From the NCBI GenBank assembly GCA_026874595.1, contig CM049307.1:2505579-2569578 (forward strand): a DNA stretch of 64,000 nucleotides, given 5' to 3'. Of the stretch, positions 26,840-39,580 are shown piece after piece (position 1 is the stretch's first letter; each line of letters begins with the position of its first letter). Source of the stretch: Sipunculus nudus. Lineage: Eukaryota > Annelida > Sipuncula > Golfingiida > Sipunculidae. The notes under the pieces are model-generated. The model ran no database searches. It saw only the letters and a program-made list of their open reading frames with translations, and had not been told where the DNA came from. The position numbers and the translations under genes are program-made.

Positions 26840-27598
26840 TGATATATTTATATCCGAGTGGGCAAATCATTATACCTGGTATATTGATATCCAAGTGGGC
26901 AAATCAATATATCTGATATATTGATATCCCAGTAGGCAAATCATTACATATGATATATTGATGTCCCAGTGGGCAAATCATTACATATGATATATTGAGG
27001 TCCCAGTGGGCAAATCATTACATATGATATATTGGTGTCCCAGTGGGCAAATCATTACATATGATATATTGGTGTCCCAGTGGGCAAATCATTACATATG
27101 ATATATTGATGTCCCAGTGGGCAAATCATTACACATGATATATTGGTGTCCCAGTGGGCAAATCATTACACATGATATATTGGTGTCCCAGTGGGCAAAT
27201 CATTACATATGATATATTGGTGTCCCAGTGGGCAAATCATAACATATGATATATTGGTGTCCCAGTGGGCAAATCATAACATATGATACATGGTGTCCCA
27301 GTGGGCAAATCATAACATATGATAGATTGGTGTCCCAGTGGGCAAATCGTAACATATGATATATTGGTGTCCCAGTGGGCAAATCATAACATATGATATA
27401 TTGGTGCCCCAGTGGGCAAATCATAACATATGATATATTGGTGTCCCAGTGGGCAAATCATAACATATGATATATTGGTGTCCCAGTGGGCAAATCATAA
27501 CATATGATATATTGGTGTCCCAGTGGGCAAATCATAACATATGATATATTGGTGTCCCAGTGGGCAAATCATTACATATGATATATTGATGTCCCAGT
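26840..27598. repeat. 37-bp minisatellite array (about 20 copies)
   Basis: Head-to-tail units of TCCCAGTGGGCAAATCATTA then CATATGATATATTGGTG. The first three units (to about 26945) are more diverged (GATATCCAAGTGGGC). Two blocks of variants are visible: ATCATTACATATG in the left part and ATCATAACATATG from about 27240 to 27540, then ATTACATATG again in the last unit. The array stops in the middle of a unit at TCCCAGTTTTGC. An open frame on the minus strand (27203-27424) is a product of the periodicity. Confidence 0.95.
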
Positions 27599-27940
27599 TT
27601 TGCTATTACACATAAGGAATTCTTTGAAGTTACGAATTTATGATTTACTGAAATCTGAAACTTTGAATATTAGTATCAAACAAAATAAAATTACAGTTTC
27701 TTTCAATCTATAGCTCTGTGGCCTCTTTTACTTCACCTGGAACACCACTCTCGCTTAGATTAGAAATAAAAACTTCAAGGTAGCAACACTGCTTGAAACC
27801 TCTATATTTAAATTCAGTTCAAAAGTGGTTTATATACAAATAAGACACCATAAAGTATACATTACTTTAAATCTGTAACAGTGATCTTTCTTATAGTATA
27901 CATTCGTTCATTTTCACATGATTTTGAAACATTTAAAAAA
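27599..27940. other. unique AT-rich DNA
   Basis: Nothing recognisable: no open frame of note and no repeat. It links the 37-bp array to the MITE-like element. Confidence 0.5.
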
Positions 27941-28170
27941 TTAATTTTTTAAGGTACACTATTTTATGCCCCTAGTAAATGTGATCCACTAATATGAACT
28001 AATATTAAACTGCATGACAATATCTTAAAGTGTTTTGTTTTGATTTTTTCTCTATCATGATTCTGTCTACCAAGAAACTGAAATTTTAAGTTTTTATTCA
28101 ACAATTTATAAAATGAAAAAAGTAGATTACTGTTACTAGGGGCTTAAAATGGTGTACCTTTAAAAAATTA
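27941..28170. mobile_element. MITE-like inverted repeat element (about 230 bp)
   Basis: The ends form an imperfect inverted repeat about 38 bp long. The left end reads TAATTTTTTAAGGTACAC followed by TATTTTATGCCCCTAGTAA. The right end, read on the minus strand, is TAATTTTTTAAAGGTACAC followed by CATTTTAAGCCCCTAGTAA, so there is one single-base indel and a few substitutions. The interior is AT-rich and non-coding. This is the architecture of a miniature inverted-repeat transposable element. The target-site duplication cannot be settled because the borders are A/T runs (TTAA or TA both fit), so I do not assign a superfamily. Confidence 0.7.
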
Positions 28171-28428
28171 GTATATATACATGTAATTATGTATGTATAA
28201 TATTTACTGAGGTTCCTTCATTCACTGAGCCTATAACCTTAATTCATGTTTAACTGAAAATCCAAATTAAAATAAAAAAAAAGAGAAGAAATAACTCAAT
28301 GCAGCGTTTTTAATCTTCTCCACCCTCTGCTCAGATGTTTAATAAATGAAAAATCTTCAACAGTAAAAACTGCTTATCAATTAGCTCTCAGCAAGTCATA
28401 TTTAAATATTTATGTATGCCAAAAATAA

Positions 28429-28602
28429 GGTATTAAAGTAAAGCCCCGTAAGGTGGACATATGGAATGAGCATGTTTGCCCTCCTGTAAAAACAGAGGCA
28501 CAGGAGGTTTCTGTCAAGCATTTATCTGGTTTCGTTAGGGGAGGCAACAATGATCAAACCCTACCAGGTTATGATATTTTTAAAGTGCTTCATAATACCT
28601 GA
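28429..28602 (+). CDS. candidate exon, unknown (57 codons)
   Basis: I do not recognise this protein, but the frame looks coding. It opens after TAA at 28426-28428 and closes at TGA 28600-28602. Its translation has a balanced, structured composition (KPRKVDIWNEHVCPPVKTEA, then KHLSGFVRGGNNDQTLPGYD). There is no initiator ATG, so if real it is an internal exon. Possible donors are CTACCAG/GTTATG at 28568 and TTTAAA/GTGCTT at 28585, neither strong; acceptor candidates lie at 28428-28438. It sits 360 bp upstream of the candidate exon at 28962-29063 on the same strand, and a phase-0 join between the 28585 donor and that exon is possible. Alternatively it is a relic of an unidentified transposon ORF. 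Confidence 0.3.
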   Translation, partial: GIKVKPRKVDIWNEHVCPPVKTEAQEVSVKHLSGFVRGGNNDQTLPGYDIFKVLHNT

Positions 28603-28961
28603 AAATTTATTATGGACGGTGCTAATATATATTGCTTATAATAGGTGAGAATTTCAATCTCTTCATCTTATAATGTAAACCAAACACATCAAACAAAATA
28701 TACCTTAATACAGAAATGAGCAGGTCTGCAGGAATATATTGGTATCACAATACAGTAAATTGGAAGAGACTGCCAGTCTGCTTTGTCACATGAAATGGGT
28801 TAAAAATCATAATGGCATGAAAAATCATAATTACTATACCACTGTTCTGTTTATGGTATAAGAAATTGTTGCCATGCAGGATTTATTGTTAAGATGTCTT
28901 TTTCAGTATATTGAGTGAACAAGACATTTTAAATATTTCCTTTTATTGGAATTTTGAATAG

Positions 28962-29063
28962 ATGGGTAATGTCATGTTAAACACAGAGAGGATTTGTACA
29001 ATTCCTAGTGGCATCAAAGGAATGCAAATTTACCCTAAGAGGGGTTTTTATGAGGTTATTAAG
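28962..29063 (+). CDS. candidate exon, unknown (34 codons)
   Basis: Unrecognised. Bounded by an acceptor-like TTTTGAATAG and a donor-like ATTAAG/GTAAAT at 29064. It is exactly 102 bases, phase 0 at both ends. The translation begins MGNVMLNTERICTIPSGI and ends RGFYEVIK, a soluble-protein-like composition. The in-frame codon before it is TAG, consistent with an exon border there. It may belong with the candidate exon at 28429-28602. I found no convincing further exon downstream; a good acceptor at 29657 (TTTGTTTGCAG) opens a frame to 29839, but that frame is less convincing. Confidence 0.28.
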
Positions 29064-30453
29064 GTAAATCAATTAAACTTTATTGCAAACTATAAATTAT
29101 TTACAATAAATCAATACAAATCAATAGTGCAGACTACAAACATATGACTGTGTGTATAATATAGGTAAAACATATACAAATAAATACTCAGAATAATTTA
29201 TCTTATTTTTTGCACAATGACAGGCACTTGTACTTAAGTACAGACCCATGTACTTATACTCAAGTGCATTAAAAATCATGTACTTGTATTTGTACATCAA
29301 CAATTCTAAAGTAGCCTACATGTACTGAGGTAGAGTTGCCTTGTACTTGACTCAAGCCTGGAAAGAGGTAAATGCGTATATTTTTTTCTCACAAATCCCT
29401 AAGTGTAATTTTCCTCTTCTCGATATTGTGGATCTCTGGAAGGGTATTAGTCCCTCGGTGTAACAGTGAACCCAACCTTCCAAAAATCTTGGATATGCCC
29501 CTTGGTCGAGTACTTATGGGTGCCTCCTTTGCAAGTAAAATCCTATAATGACGTCAACACCGTTATCTCACAGTCCGCCATGTCCATTTTATGGAGTAAT
29601 GAAAAATGTCGCCAAGTCTAGGGTTTCTTCTCAAATCATGTTTTAATTTGTTTGCAGGAAAATCACATCATGTAAATCAATGTTTTCCACATCAATTATA
29701 TATGCATTTTCCTCTTTCTACCCCTGGTGCAAAATATTGGGCTTGTTTTCCTTACCAATCAGTCCGCATAAAAAACACCTGTACTGGGGCAGTTGAAGAG
29801 AAAAAAACTGTATGTACTATGTGGAATTTAAATATGTAGGTCAAACAGTATCCAAACGCGCCGGCAAGCAGATGGATGGGAGACGGACGCAGGGTCATCG
29901 CTAGTGCTCAGTTGACATATACTTCGTTATAAGCAGCTGAAAAATAATGATATAGATGTATTTGTTTCAAATATTTGCCATGCATTTATTCGTCATTTCA
30001 TGCATTATAAGTCAATTGAATGGTTATGCCTGAGTGATAATAGAGGTGTGAACAGGGTTAATTAACCTTTTAGTCTCTATGCAGCTTCTTCCACTTTGAA
30101 TATGCTATGAGCCCATGCTACGACTTCGTCCACTGACCATTCCTTATTTCCTTTCATATTCAGTGACAGGTAGTTTTCCACTGTATTATAGCTTGTCCTT
30201 CAATCCGTTCCGTTAACCGTGCGTTTCCGTCATAAAGTGTCCGTTAAAACACCGAAAAAGCTAACCTATTCGATTTGATTAGGAGCGAAACATGTTTAAA
30301 ACGTGTTTCAAACATGTTGAAGTATCTCACGACTAAAAATAAATTAAATTGCCGTACCACATGTTTTAAACATGTCTGTATCTAAAACATATTATAAAGT
30401 GAGACATGTCGCATCTACTTTGAAAAGGCAACTAACCCCCACTTTTTGCAGTG
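29064..30453. other. unique region before the 67-bp array
   Basis: AT-rich. It holds a stretch of degenerate TACTTGTACT-like words (29222-29350), a perfect cAMP-response-element palindrome TGACGTCA at 29549-29556, and a 60-codon frame after an acceptor-like TTTGCAG (29658-29839) of uncertain meaning. Just before the array (30289-30375) is a cluster of ACATGTTT/AAACATGT words that can pair with each other. I see no clear gene. Confidence 0.5.
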
Positions 30454-30587
30454 TTGACACAAGGCTGTACATGTTAGCCGAGCATGGACCCCTGCCCTCT
30501 GCTTTACGGGTCAGGCAGCTTGACACAAGGCTGTACATGTTAGCCGTGCATTGACCCCCGTTCCTCTGCTTCACGGGTCAGGCAGCT

Positions 30588-33500
30588 TGACACAAGGCTG
30601 TACATGTTAGCCGTGCGTGGACCTCCGTTCCCCTGCTTCACGGGTCAGGCAGCCTGACACAAGGCTGTACATGTTAGCCGTGCATGGACACCTGTCCCTC
30701 TGCCCCACGGGTCAGGCAGCTTGACACAAGGATGTACATGTTAGCCGTGCATGGACCCCTGTCCCTCTGCTTCACGGGTCAGGCAGCTTGACACAAGGCT
30801 GTACATGTTAGCCGTGCATGGACACCTGTCCCTCTGCCCCACGGGTCAGGCAGCTTGACACAAGGCTGTACATGTTAGCCGTGCGTGGACCTCCGTTCCT
30901 CTGCTTCTCGGATCAGGCAGCTTGACACAAGGCTGTACATGTTAGCCGTGCATGGACCTCTGTCCCTTTGCTTCACAGGTAAGGCAGCTTGACACAAGGC
31001 TGTACATATTAGCCGTGCATGGACCCCTGTTCCTCTGCTTCACGGGTCAGGCAGCTTGACACAAGGCTGTACATGTTAGCCGTGCATGGACCCCTGTCCT
31101 TCTGCTTCACGGGTCAGGCAGCTTGACACAAGGCTGTACATGTTAGCCGTGCATGGACCCCTGTCCCTCTGCTTCACGGGTCAGGCAGCTTGAAACAAGG
31201 TTGTACATGTTAGCCGTGTATGGACCTCCGTCCCTCTGCTTCACGGGTCAGGCAGCTTGACACAAGGTTGTACATGTTAGCCGTGTATGGACCGTTGTCC
31301 CTCTGCCTCACGGGTCAGGCAGCTTGACACAAGGTTGTACATGTTAGCCGTGCATGGACCTCCGTACCTCTGCTTCACGGGTCAGGCAGCTTGACACAAT
31401 GCTGTACATGTTAGCCGTGCATGGACCCCTGTCCCTCTGCTTCACGGGTCAGGCAGCTTGACACAATGCTGTACATGTTAGCCGTGTATGGACCGTTGTC
31501 CCTCTGCTTCACGGGTCAGGCAGCTTGACACAAGGCTGTACATGTTAGCCGATCATGGACCCCTGTCGCTCTGCTTCACGGGTAAGGCAGCTTGATACAA
31601 GGCTGTACATGTTAGCCGTGCATGGACCCCTGTCCCTCTGCTTCACGGGTCAGGCAGCTTGACACAAGGTTGTACATGTTAGCCGTGTATGGACCTTCGT
31701 CCCTCTGCTTCACGGGTCAGGCAGCTTGACACAAGGTTGTACATGTTAGCCGTGTATGGACCTCCGTTCCTCTGCCTCACGGGTCAGGCAGCTTGACACA
31801 AGGTTGTACATGTTAGCCGTGCATGGACCTTCGTCCCTCTGCTTCACGGGTCAGGCAGCTTGACACAATGCTGTACATGTTAGCCGTGTATGGACCGTTG
31901 TCCGTCTGCTTCACGGGTCAGACAGCTTGACACAAGGCTGTACATGTTAGCCGTGCATTGACCTCCGTTCCTCTGCTTCACGGGTCAGGCAGCTTAACAC
32001 AAGGCTGTACATGTTAGCCGTTCATGGACCCCTGCCCTCTGCTTCACGGGTCAGGCAGCTTGACACAAGGCTGTACATGTTAGCCGTGCATGGAGCCCTG
32101 TCCCTCTGCTTCATGGGTCAGGCAGCTTGACACAAGGATGTACATGTTAGCCGTGCATGGACCTCCGTTCCTCTGCTTCATGGGTTAGGCAGCTTGATAC
32201 AAGGCTGTACATGTTAGCCGTGCATGGACCTCCGTTCCTCTGCTTCACGGGTCAGGCAGCTTGACACAAGGCTGTACATGTTAGCCGTGCATGGACCCCT
32301 GTCCCTCTGCTTCATGGGTCAGGCAGCTTGACACAAGGCTGTACATGTTAGCCGTGCGTGGACCTCCGTTCCCCTGCTTCACGGGTCAGGCAGCCTGACA
32401 CAAGGCTGTACATGTTAGCCGTGCATGGACACCTGTCCCTCTGCCCCACGGGTCAGGCAGCTTGACACAAGGCTGTACATGTTAGCCGTGCGTGGACCTC
32501 CGTTCCTCTGCTTCTCGGATCAGGCAGCTTGACACAAGGCTGTACATGTTAGCCGTGCATGGACCTCTGTCCCTTTGCTTCACAGGTAAGGCAGCTTGAC
32601 ACAAGGCTGTACATATTAGCCGTGCATGGACCCCTGTTCCTCTGCTTCACGGGTCAGGCAGCTTGACACAAGGCTGTACATGTTAGCCGTGCATGGACCC
32701 CTGTCCTTCTGCTTCACGGGTCAGGCAGCTTGACACAAGGCTGTACATGTTAGCCGTGCATGGACCCCTGTCCCTCTGCTTCACGGGTCAGGCAGCTTGA
32801 AACAAGGTTGTACATTTTAGCCGTGTATGGACCTCCGTCCCTCTGCTTCACGGGTCAGGCAGCTTGACACAAGGTTGTACATGTTAGCCGTGTATGGACC
32901 GTTGTCCCTCTGCCTCACGGGTCAGGCAGCTTGACACAAGGTTGTACATGTTAGCCGTGCATGGACCTCCGTACCTCTGCTTCACGGGTCAGGCAGCTTG
33001 ACACAATGCTGTACATGTTAGCCGTGCATGGACCCCTGTCCCTCTGCTTCACGGGTCAGGCAGCTTGACACAATGCTGTACATGTTAGCCGTGTATGGAC
33101 CGTTGTCCCTCTGCTTCACGGGTCAGGCAGCTTGACACAAGGCTGTACATGTTAGCCGATCATGGACCCCTGTCGCTCTGCTTCACGGGTAAGGCAGCTT
33201 GATACAAGGCTGTACATGTTAGCCGTGCATGGACCCCTGTCCCTCTGCTTCACGGGTCAGGCAGCTTGACACAAGGTTGTACATGTTAGCCGTGTATGGA
33301 CCTTCGTCCCTCTGCTTCACGGGTCAGGCAGCTTGACACAAGGTTGTACATGTTAGCCGTGTATGGACCTCCGTTCCTCTGCCTCACGGGTCAGGCAGCT
33401 TGACACAAGGTTGTACATGTTAGCCGTGCATGGACCTTCGTCCCTCTGCTTCACGGGTCAGGCAGCTTGACACAATGCTGTACATGTTAGCCGTGTATGG

Positions 33501-33940
33501 ACCGTTGTCCGTCTGCTTCACGGGTCAGACAGCTTGACACAAGGCTGTACATGTTAGCCGTGCATTGACCTCCGTTCCTCTGCTTCACGGGTCAGGCAGC
33601 TTAACACAAGGCTGTACATGTTAGCCGTTCATGGACCCCTGCCCTCTGCTTCACGGGTCAGGCAGCTTGACACAAGGCTGTACATGTTAGCCGTGCATGG
33701 AGCCCTGTCCCTCTGCTTCATGGGTCAGGCAGCTTGACACAAGGATGTACATGTTAGCCGTGCATGGACCTCCGTTCCTCTGCTTCATGGGTTAGGCAGC
33801 TTGATACAAGGCTGTACATGTTAGCCGTGCATGGACCTCCGTTCCTCTGCTTCACGGGTCAGGCAGCTTGACACAAGGCTGTACATGTTAGCCGTGCATG
33901 GACCCCTGTCCCTCTGCTTCATGGGTCAGGCAGCTTGACA
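30588..33940. repeat. about 1.6-1.7 kb higher-order repeat in the 67-bp array
   Basis: Rare monomers recur in order. AGCCTGACACAAGG is at 30651 and 32392 (offset 1,741 bp, 26 monomers). The CTTCTCGGATCAGG monomer and those after it are offset by about 1,607 bp (24 monomers) up to about 33940. The 134-bp difference corresponds to two monomers missing from the second copy near 32400-32460. Confidence 0.7.
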
Positions 33941-36900
33941 CAAGGATGTACATGTTAGCCGTGCATGGACCTCCGTTCCTCTGCTTCCCGGGTCAGGCAG
34001 CTTGACACAAGGCTGTTCATGTTAGCCGTGTATGGACCTCCGTTCCTCTGCTTCACGGGTCAGGCAGCTTGACACAAGGCTGTACATGTTAGCCGTGCAT
34101 GGACCCCTGTCCTTCTGCTTCACGGGTCAGGCAGCTTGACACAAGGCTGTACATGTTAGCCGTGCATGGACCCCTGTCCCTCTGCTTCACGGGTCAGGCA
34201 GCTTGAAACAAGGTTGTACATGTTAGCCGTGTATGGACCTCCGTCCCTCTGCTTCACGGGTCAGGCAGCTTGACACAAGGTTGTACATGTTAGCCGTGTA
34301 TGGACCGTTGTCCCTCTGCCTCACGGGTCAGGCAGCTTGACACAAGGTTGTACATGTTAGCCGTGCATGGACCTCCGTACCTCTGCTTCACGGGTCAGGC
34401 AGCTTGACACAATGCTGTACATGTTAGCCGTGCATGGACCCCTGTCCCTCTGCTTCACGGGTCAGGCAGCTTGACACAATGCTGTACATGTTAGCCGTGT
34501 ATGGACCGTTGTCCCTCTGCTTCACGGGTCAGGCAGCTTGACACAAGGCTGTACATGTTAGCCGATCATGGACCCCTGTCGCTCTGCTTCACGGGTAAGG
34601 CAGCTTGATACAAGGCTGTACATGTTAGCCGTGCATGGACCCCTGTCCCTCTGCTTCACGGGTCAGGCAGCTTGACACAAGGTTGTACATGTTAGCCGTG
34701 TATGGACCTTCGTCCCTCTGCTTCACGGGTCAGGCAGCTTGACACAAGGTTGTACATGTTAGCCGTGTATGGACCTCCGTTCCTCTGCCGCACGGGTCAG
34801 GCAGCTTGACACAAGGTTGTACATGTTAGCCGTGCATGGACCCCTGTTCCTCTGCTTCACGGGTCAGGCAGCTTGACACAAGGCTGTACATGTTAGCCGT
34901 GCATGGACCCCTGTCCTTCTGCTTCACGGGTCAGGCAGCTTGACACAAGGCTGTACATGTTAGCCGTGCATGGACCCCTGTCCCTCTGCTTCACGGGTCA
35001 GGCAGCTTGAAACAAGGTTGTACATGTTAGCCGTGTATGGACCTCCGTCCCTCTGCTTCACGGGTCAGGCAGCTTGACACAAGGTTGTACATGTTAGCCG
35101 TGTATGGACCGTTGTCCCTCTGCCTCACGGGTCAGGCAGCTTGACACAAGGTTGTACATGTTAGCCGTGCATGGACCTCCGTACCTCTGCTTCACGGGTC
35201 AGGCAGCTTGACACAATGCTGTACATGTTAGCCGTGCATGGACCCCTGTCCCTCTGCTTCACGGGTCAGGCAGCTTGACACAATGCTGTACATGTTAGCC
35301 GTGTATGGACCGTTGTCCCTCTGCTTCACGGGTCAGGCAGCTTGACACAAGGCTGTACATGTTAGCCGATCATGGACCCCTGTCGCTCTGCTTCACGGGT
35401 AAGGCAGCTTGATACAAGGCTGTACATGTTAGCCGTGCATGGACCCCTGTCCCTCTGCTTCACGGGTCAGGCAGCTTGACACAAGGTTGTACATGTTAGC
35501 CGTGTATGGACCTTCGTCCCTCTGCTTCACGGGTCAGGCAGCTTGACACAAGGTTGTACATGTTAGCCGTGTATGGACCTCCGTTCCTCTGCCTCACGGG
35601 TCAGGCAGCTTGACACAAGGTTGTACATGTTAGCCGTGCATGGACCTTCGTCCCTCTGCTTCACGGGTCAGGCAGCTTGACACAATGCTGTACATGTTAG
35701 CCGTGTATGGACCGTTGTCCGTCTGCTTCACGGGTCAGACAGCTTGACACAAGGCTGTACATGTTAGCCGTGCATTGACCTCCGTTCCTCTGCTTCACGG
35801 GTCAGGCAGCTTAACACAAGGCTGTACATGTTAGCCGTTCATGGACCCCTGCCCTCTGCTTCACGGGTCAGGCAGCTTGACACAAGGCTGTACATGTTAG
35901 CCGTGCATGGAGCCCTGTCCCTCTGCTTCATGGGTCAGGCAGCTTGACACAAGGATGTACATGTTAGCCGTGCATGGACCTCCGTTCCTCTGCTTCATGG
36001 GTTAGGCAGCTTGATACAAGGCTGTACATGTTAGCCGTGCATGGACCTCCGTTCCTCTGCTTCACGGGTCAGGCAGCTTGACACAAGGCTGTACATGTTA
36101 GCCGTGCATGGACCCCTGTCCCTCTGCTTCATGGGTCAGGCAGCTTGACACAAGGATGTACATGTTAGCCGTGCATGGACCTCCGTTCCTCTGCTTCCCG
36201 GGTCAGGCAGCTTGACACAAGGCTGTTCATGTTAGCCGTGTATGGACCTCCGTTCCTCTGCTTCACGGGTCAGGCAGCTTGACACAAGGCTGTACATGTT
36301 AGCCGTGCATGGACCCCTGTCCCTCTGCTTCACGGGTTAGGCAGCTTGACACAAGGCTGTACATGTTAGCCGTGCATGGACCCCTGTCCCTCTGCTTCAC
36401 GGGTCAGGCAGCTTGATACAAGGCTGTACATGTTAGCCGTGCATGGACCCCTGTCCCTCTGCCTCGAGGGTCAGGCAGCTTTACACAAGGTTGTACATGT
36501 TAGCCGTGCATGGACCTCCGTCCCTCTGCTTCACGGGTCAGGCAGCTTGACACAATGCTGTACATGTTAGCCGTGTATGGACCGTTGTCCCTCTGCTTCA
36601 CGGGTCAGGCAGCTTGACACAAGGCTGTACATGTTAGCCGTGTATGGACCGTTGTCCCTCTGCTTCACGGGTCAGGCAGCTTGACACAAGGCTGTACATG
36701 TTAGCCGTGCATGGACCTCCGTCCCTCTGCTTCACGGGTCAGGCAGCTTGATACAAGGCTGTACATGTTAGCCATGCATAGACCCCTGTCCCTCTGCTTC
36801 ACGGGTCAGGCAGCTTGACCCAAGGCTGTACATGTTAGCCGTGTATGGACCGTTGTCCCTCTGCTTCACGGGTCAGGCAGCTTGACACAAGGCTGTACAT

Positions 36901-39580
36901 GTTAGCCGTGTATGGACCGTTGTCCCTCTGCTTCACGGGTCAGGCAGCTTGACACAAGGATGTACATGTTAGCCGTGCATGGACTTCCGTCTCTCTGCTT
37001 CATGGGTCAGGCAGCTTGACACAAGGCTGTACATGTTAGCCGTGCATGGACCTCCGTCCCTCTGCTTCACGGGTCAGGCAGCTTGATACAAGGCTGTACA
37101 TGTTAGCCATGCATGGACCCCTGTCCCTCTGCTTCACGGGTCAGGCAGCTTGACAGAAGGATGTACATGTTAGCCGTGCATGGACCCCTGTCCCTCTGCT
37201 TTACGGGTCAGGCAGCTTGACACAAGGCTGTACATGTTAGCCGGGTATGGACCGTTGTCTCTCTGCTTCACGGGTCAAGCAGCTTGACACAAGTCTGTAC
37301 ATGTTAGCCGTGCATGGACCCCTGCCCTCTGCCTCACGGGTCAGGCAGCTTGATACAAGGCTGTACATGTTAGCCATGCATGGACCCCTGTCCGTCTGCT
37401 TCACGGGTCAGGCAGCTTGACACAAGCCTGTACATGTTAGCCGTGCATGGACCCCTGTCCCTCTGCTTCATGGGTCAGGCAGCTTGACACAAGGATGTAC
37501 ATGTTAGCCGTGCATGGACCTCCGTTCCTCTGCTTCAGGGGTTAGGCAGCTTGATACAAAGCTGTTCATGTAAGCCGTGCATTGACCTCCGTTCCTCTGC
37601 TTCACGGGTCAGGCAGCTTGACACAAGGCTGTACATGTTAGCCGTGCATGGACCCCTGCCCTCTGCTTCACAGGTCAGGCAGCTTGACACAAGGCTGTAC
37701 ATGTTAGCCGTGCATTGACCTCCGTTCCTCTGCTTCATGGGTCAGGCAGCTTGACACAAGGCTGTACATGTTAGCCGTGCATGGACCCCTGTCCCTCTGC
37801 TTCACGGGTCAGGCAGCTTGACACAAGGCTGTACATGTTAGCCGTGCGTGGACCCCTGTCCCTCTGCTTCATTGGTCAGGCAGCTTGACACAAGGATGTA
37901 CATGTTAGCCGTGCATGGACCTCCGTTCCTCTGCTTCACGGGTTAGGCAGCTTGATACAAAGCTGTTCATGTTAGCCGTGTATGGACTTCCGTTCCTCTG
38001 CTTCACGGGTCAGGCAGCTTGACACAAGCTGTACATGTTAGCCGTGTATGGACTTCCGTTCCTCTGCTTCACGGGTCAGGCAGCTTGACACAAGCTGTAC
38101 ATGTTAGCCGTGCATGGACCCCTGCCCTCTGCTTCACGGCTCAGGCAGCTTGACACAAGGCTGTACATGTTAGCCGTGCATGGACCCCTGTCCCTCTGCT
38201 TCACGGGTCAGGCAGCTTGACACAAGGCTGTACATGTTAGCCGTGCATGGACCCCTGTCCCTCTGCTTCACGGGTCAGGCAGCTTGACACAAGGCTGTAC
38301 ATGTAAGCCGTGCATGGAAACCTGTCCCTATGCTTCACGGGTCAGGCAGCTTGACACAAGGATGTACATGTTAGCCGTGCATGGACCCCTGTCCCTCTGC
38401 TTTACGGGTCAGGCAGCTTGACACAAGGCTGTACATGTTAGCCGTGCGTGGACCTCCGTTCCTCTGCTTCACGGGTCAGGCAGCTTGACACAAGGCTGTA
38501 CATGTTAGCCGTGCGTGGACCTCCGTCCCTCTGCTCCACGGATCAGGCAGCTTGACACAAGGCTGTACATGTTAGCCGTGCATGGACCCCTGTCCCTCTG
38601 CTTCACAGGTAAGGCAGCTTGACACAAGACTGTACATGTTAGCCGTGCATGGACCCCTGTCCCTCTGCTTCACGGGTCAGGCAGCTTGACACAAGGCTGT
38701 ACATGTTAGCCATGCATGGACCCCTGTCCCTCTGCCTCACGGATCAGGCAGCTTGACACAAGGCTGTACATGTTAGCCGTGCATTGACCTCCGTTCCTCT
38801 GCTTCACGGGTCAGGCAGCTTGACACAAGGCTGTACAGGTAAGCCGTACATGGACCTCCGTCCCTCTGCTGCACGGGTCAGGCAGCTTGACCCAAGGCTG
38901 TACATGTTAGCCGTGCGTTGACCTCCGTTCATTTGCTTCACGGGTCAGGCAGCTTGACACAAGGATGTACATGTTAGCCGTGCATGGACCCCTGTCCCTC
39001 TGCTTCACGGGTGAGGCAGCATGATACAAAACTGTTCATGTTAGCCGTGCATGGACCTCCGTTCCTCTGCTTCACGGGTCATGCAGCTTGACACAAGGCT
39101 GTACATGTAAGCCGTGCATGGACCTCTGCCCTCTGCTTCACGGGTCAGGCAGCTTGACACAAGGCTGTACATGTTAGCCGTGCATGGACCCCTGTCCCTC
39201 TGCCTCACGGGTCAGGCAGCTTGACACAAGGCTGTACATGTTAGCCGTGCATGGACCCCTGTCCCTCTGCTTCACTGGTCAGGCAGCTTGACACGAGGCT
39301 GTACATGTTAGCCGTGCGTGGACCTCCGTTCCCCTGCTTCACGGGTCAGGCAGCTTGACACAAGGCTGTACATGTTAGCCGTGTATGGACCCCTGTCCCT
39401 CTGCTTCACGGGTCAGGCAGCTTGACATAAGGCTGTACATGTAAGCCGTGCATGGACACCTGTCCCTATGCTTCACGGGTCAGGCAGCTTGACACAAGGA
39501 TGTACATGTTAGCCATGCATGGACCCCTGTCCCTCTGCCTCACGGATCAGGCAGCTTGACACAAGGCTGTACATGTTAGC
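33157..39580. repeat. 6,424-bp duplication, copy 1
   Basis: This segment of the 67-bp array is repeated immediately downstream at an offset of 6,424 bp (about 96 monomers, 8 bp short of an exact multiple). The break lies within TGTACATGTTAGCCG: copy 1 continues with ATCATGG at its start, and the unit after copy 2 continues with TGTATGG. Identity is very high; the differences I found by eye are few (34293, 34790, 38699). Confidence 0.85.

Noticed and set aside
27203-27424. 73-codon minus-strand frame with IICYDLPTGTPIYHM units
   Set aside because: A periodicity product of the 37-bp array (three units equal 111 bp, or 37 codons).
29549-29556. TGACGTCA as a functional promoter element
   Set aside because: An 8-bp palindrome occurs by chance, and another copy is at 54630. 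No transcription start or gene can be tied to either.
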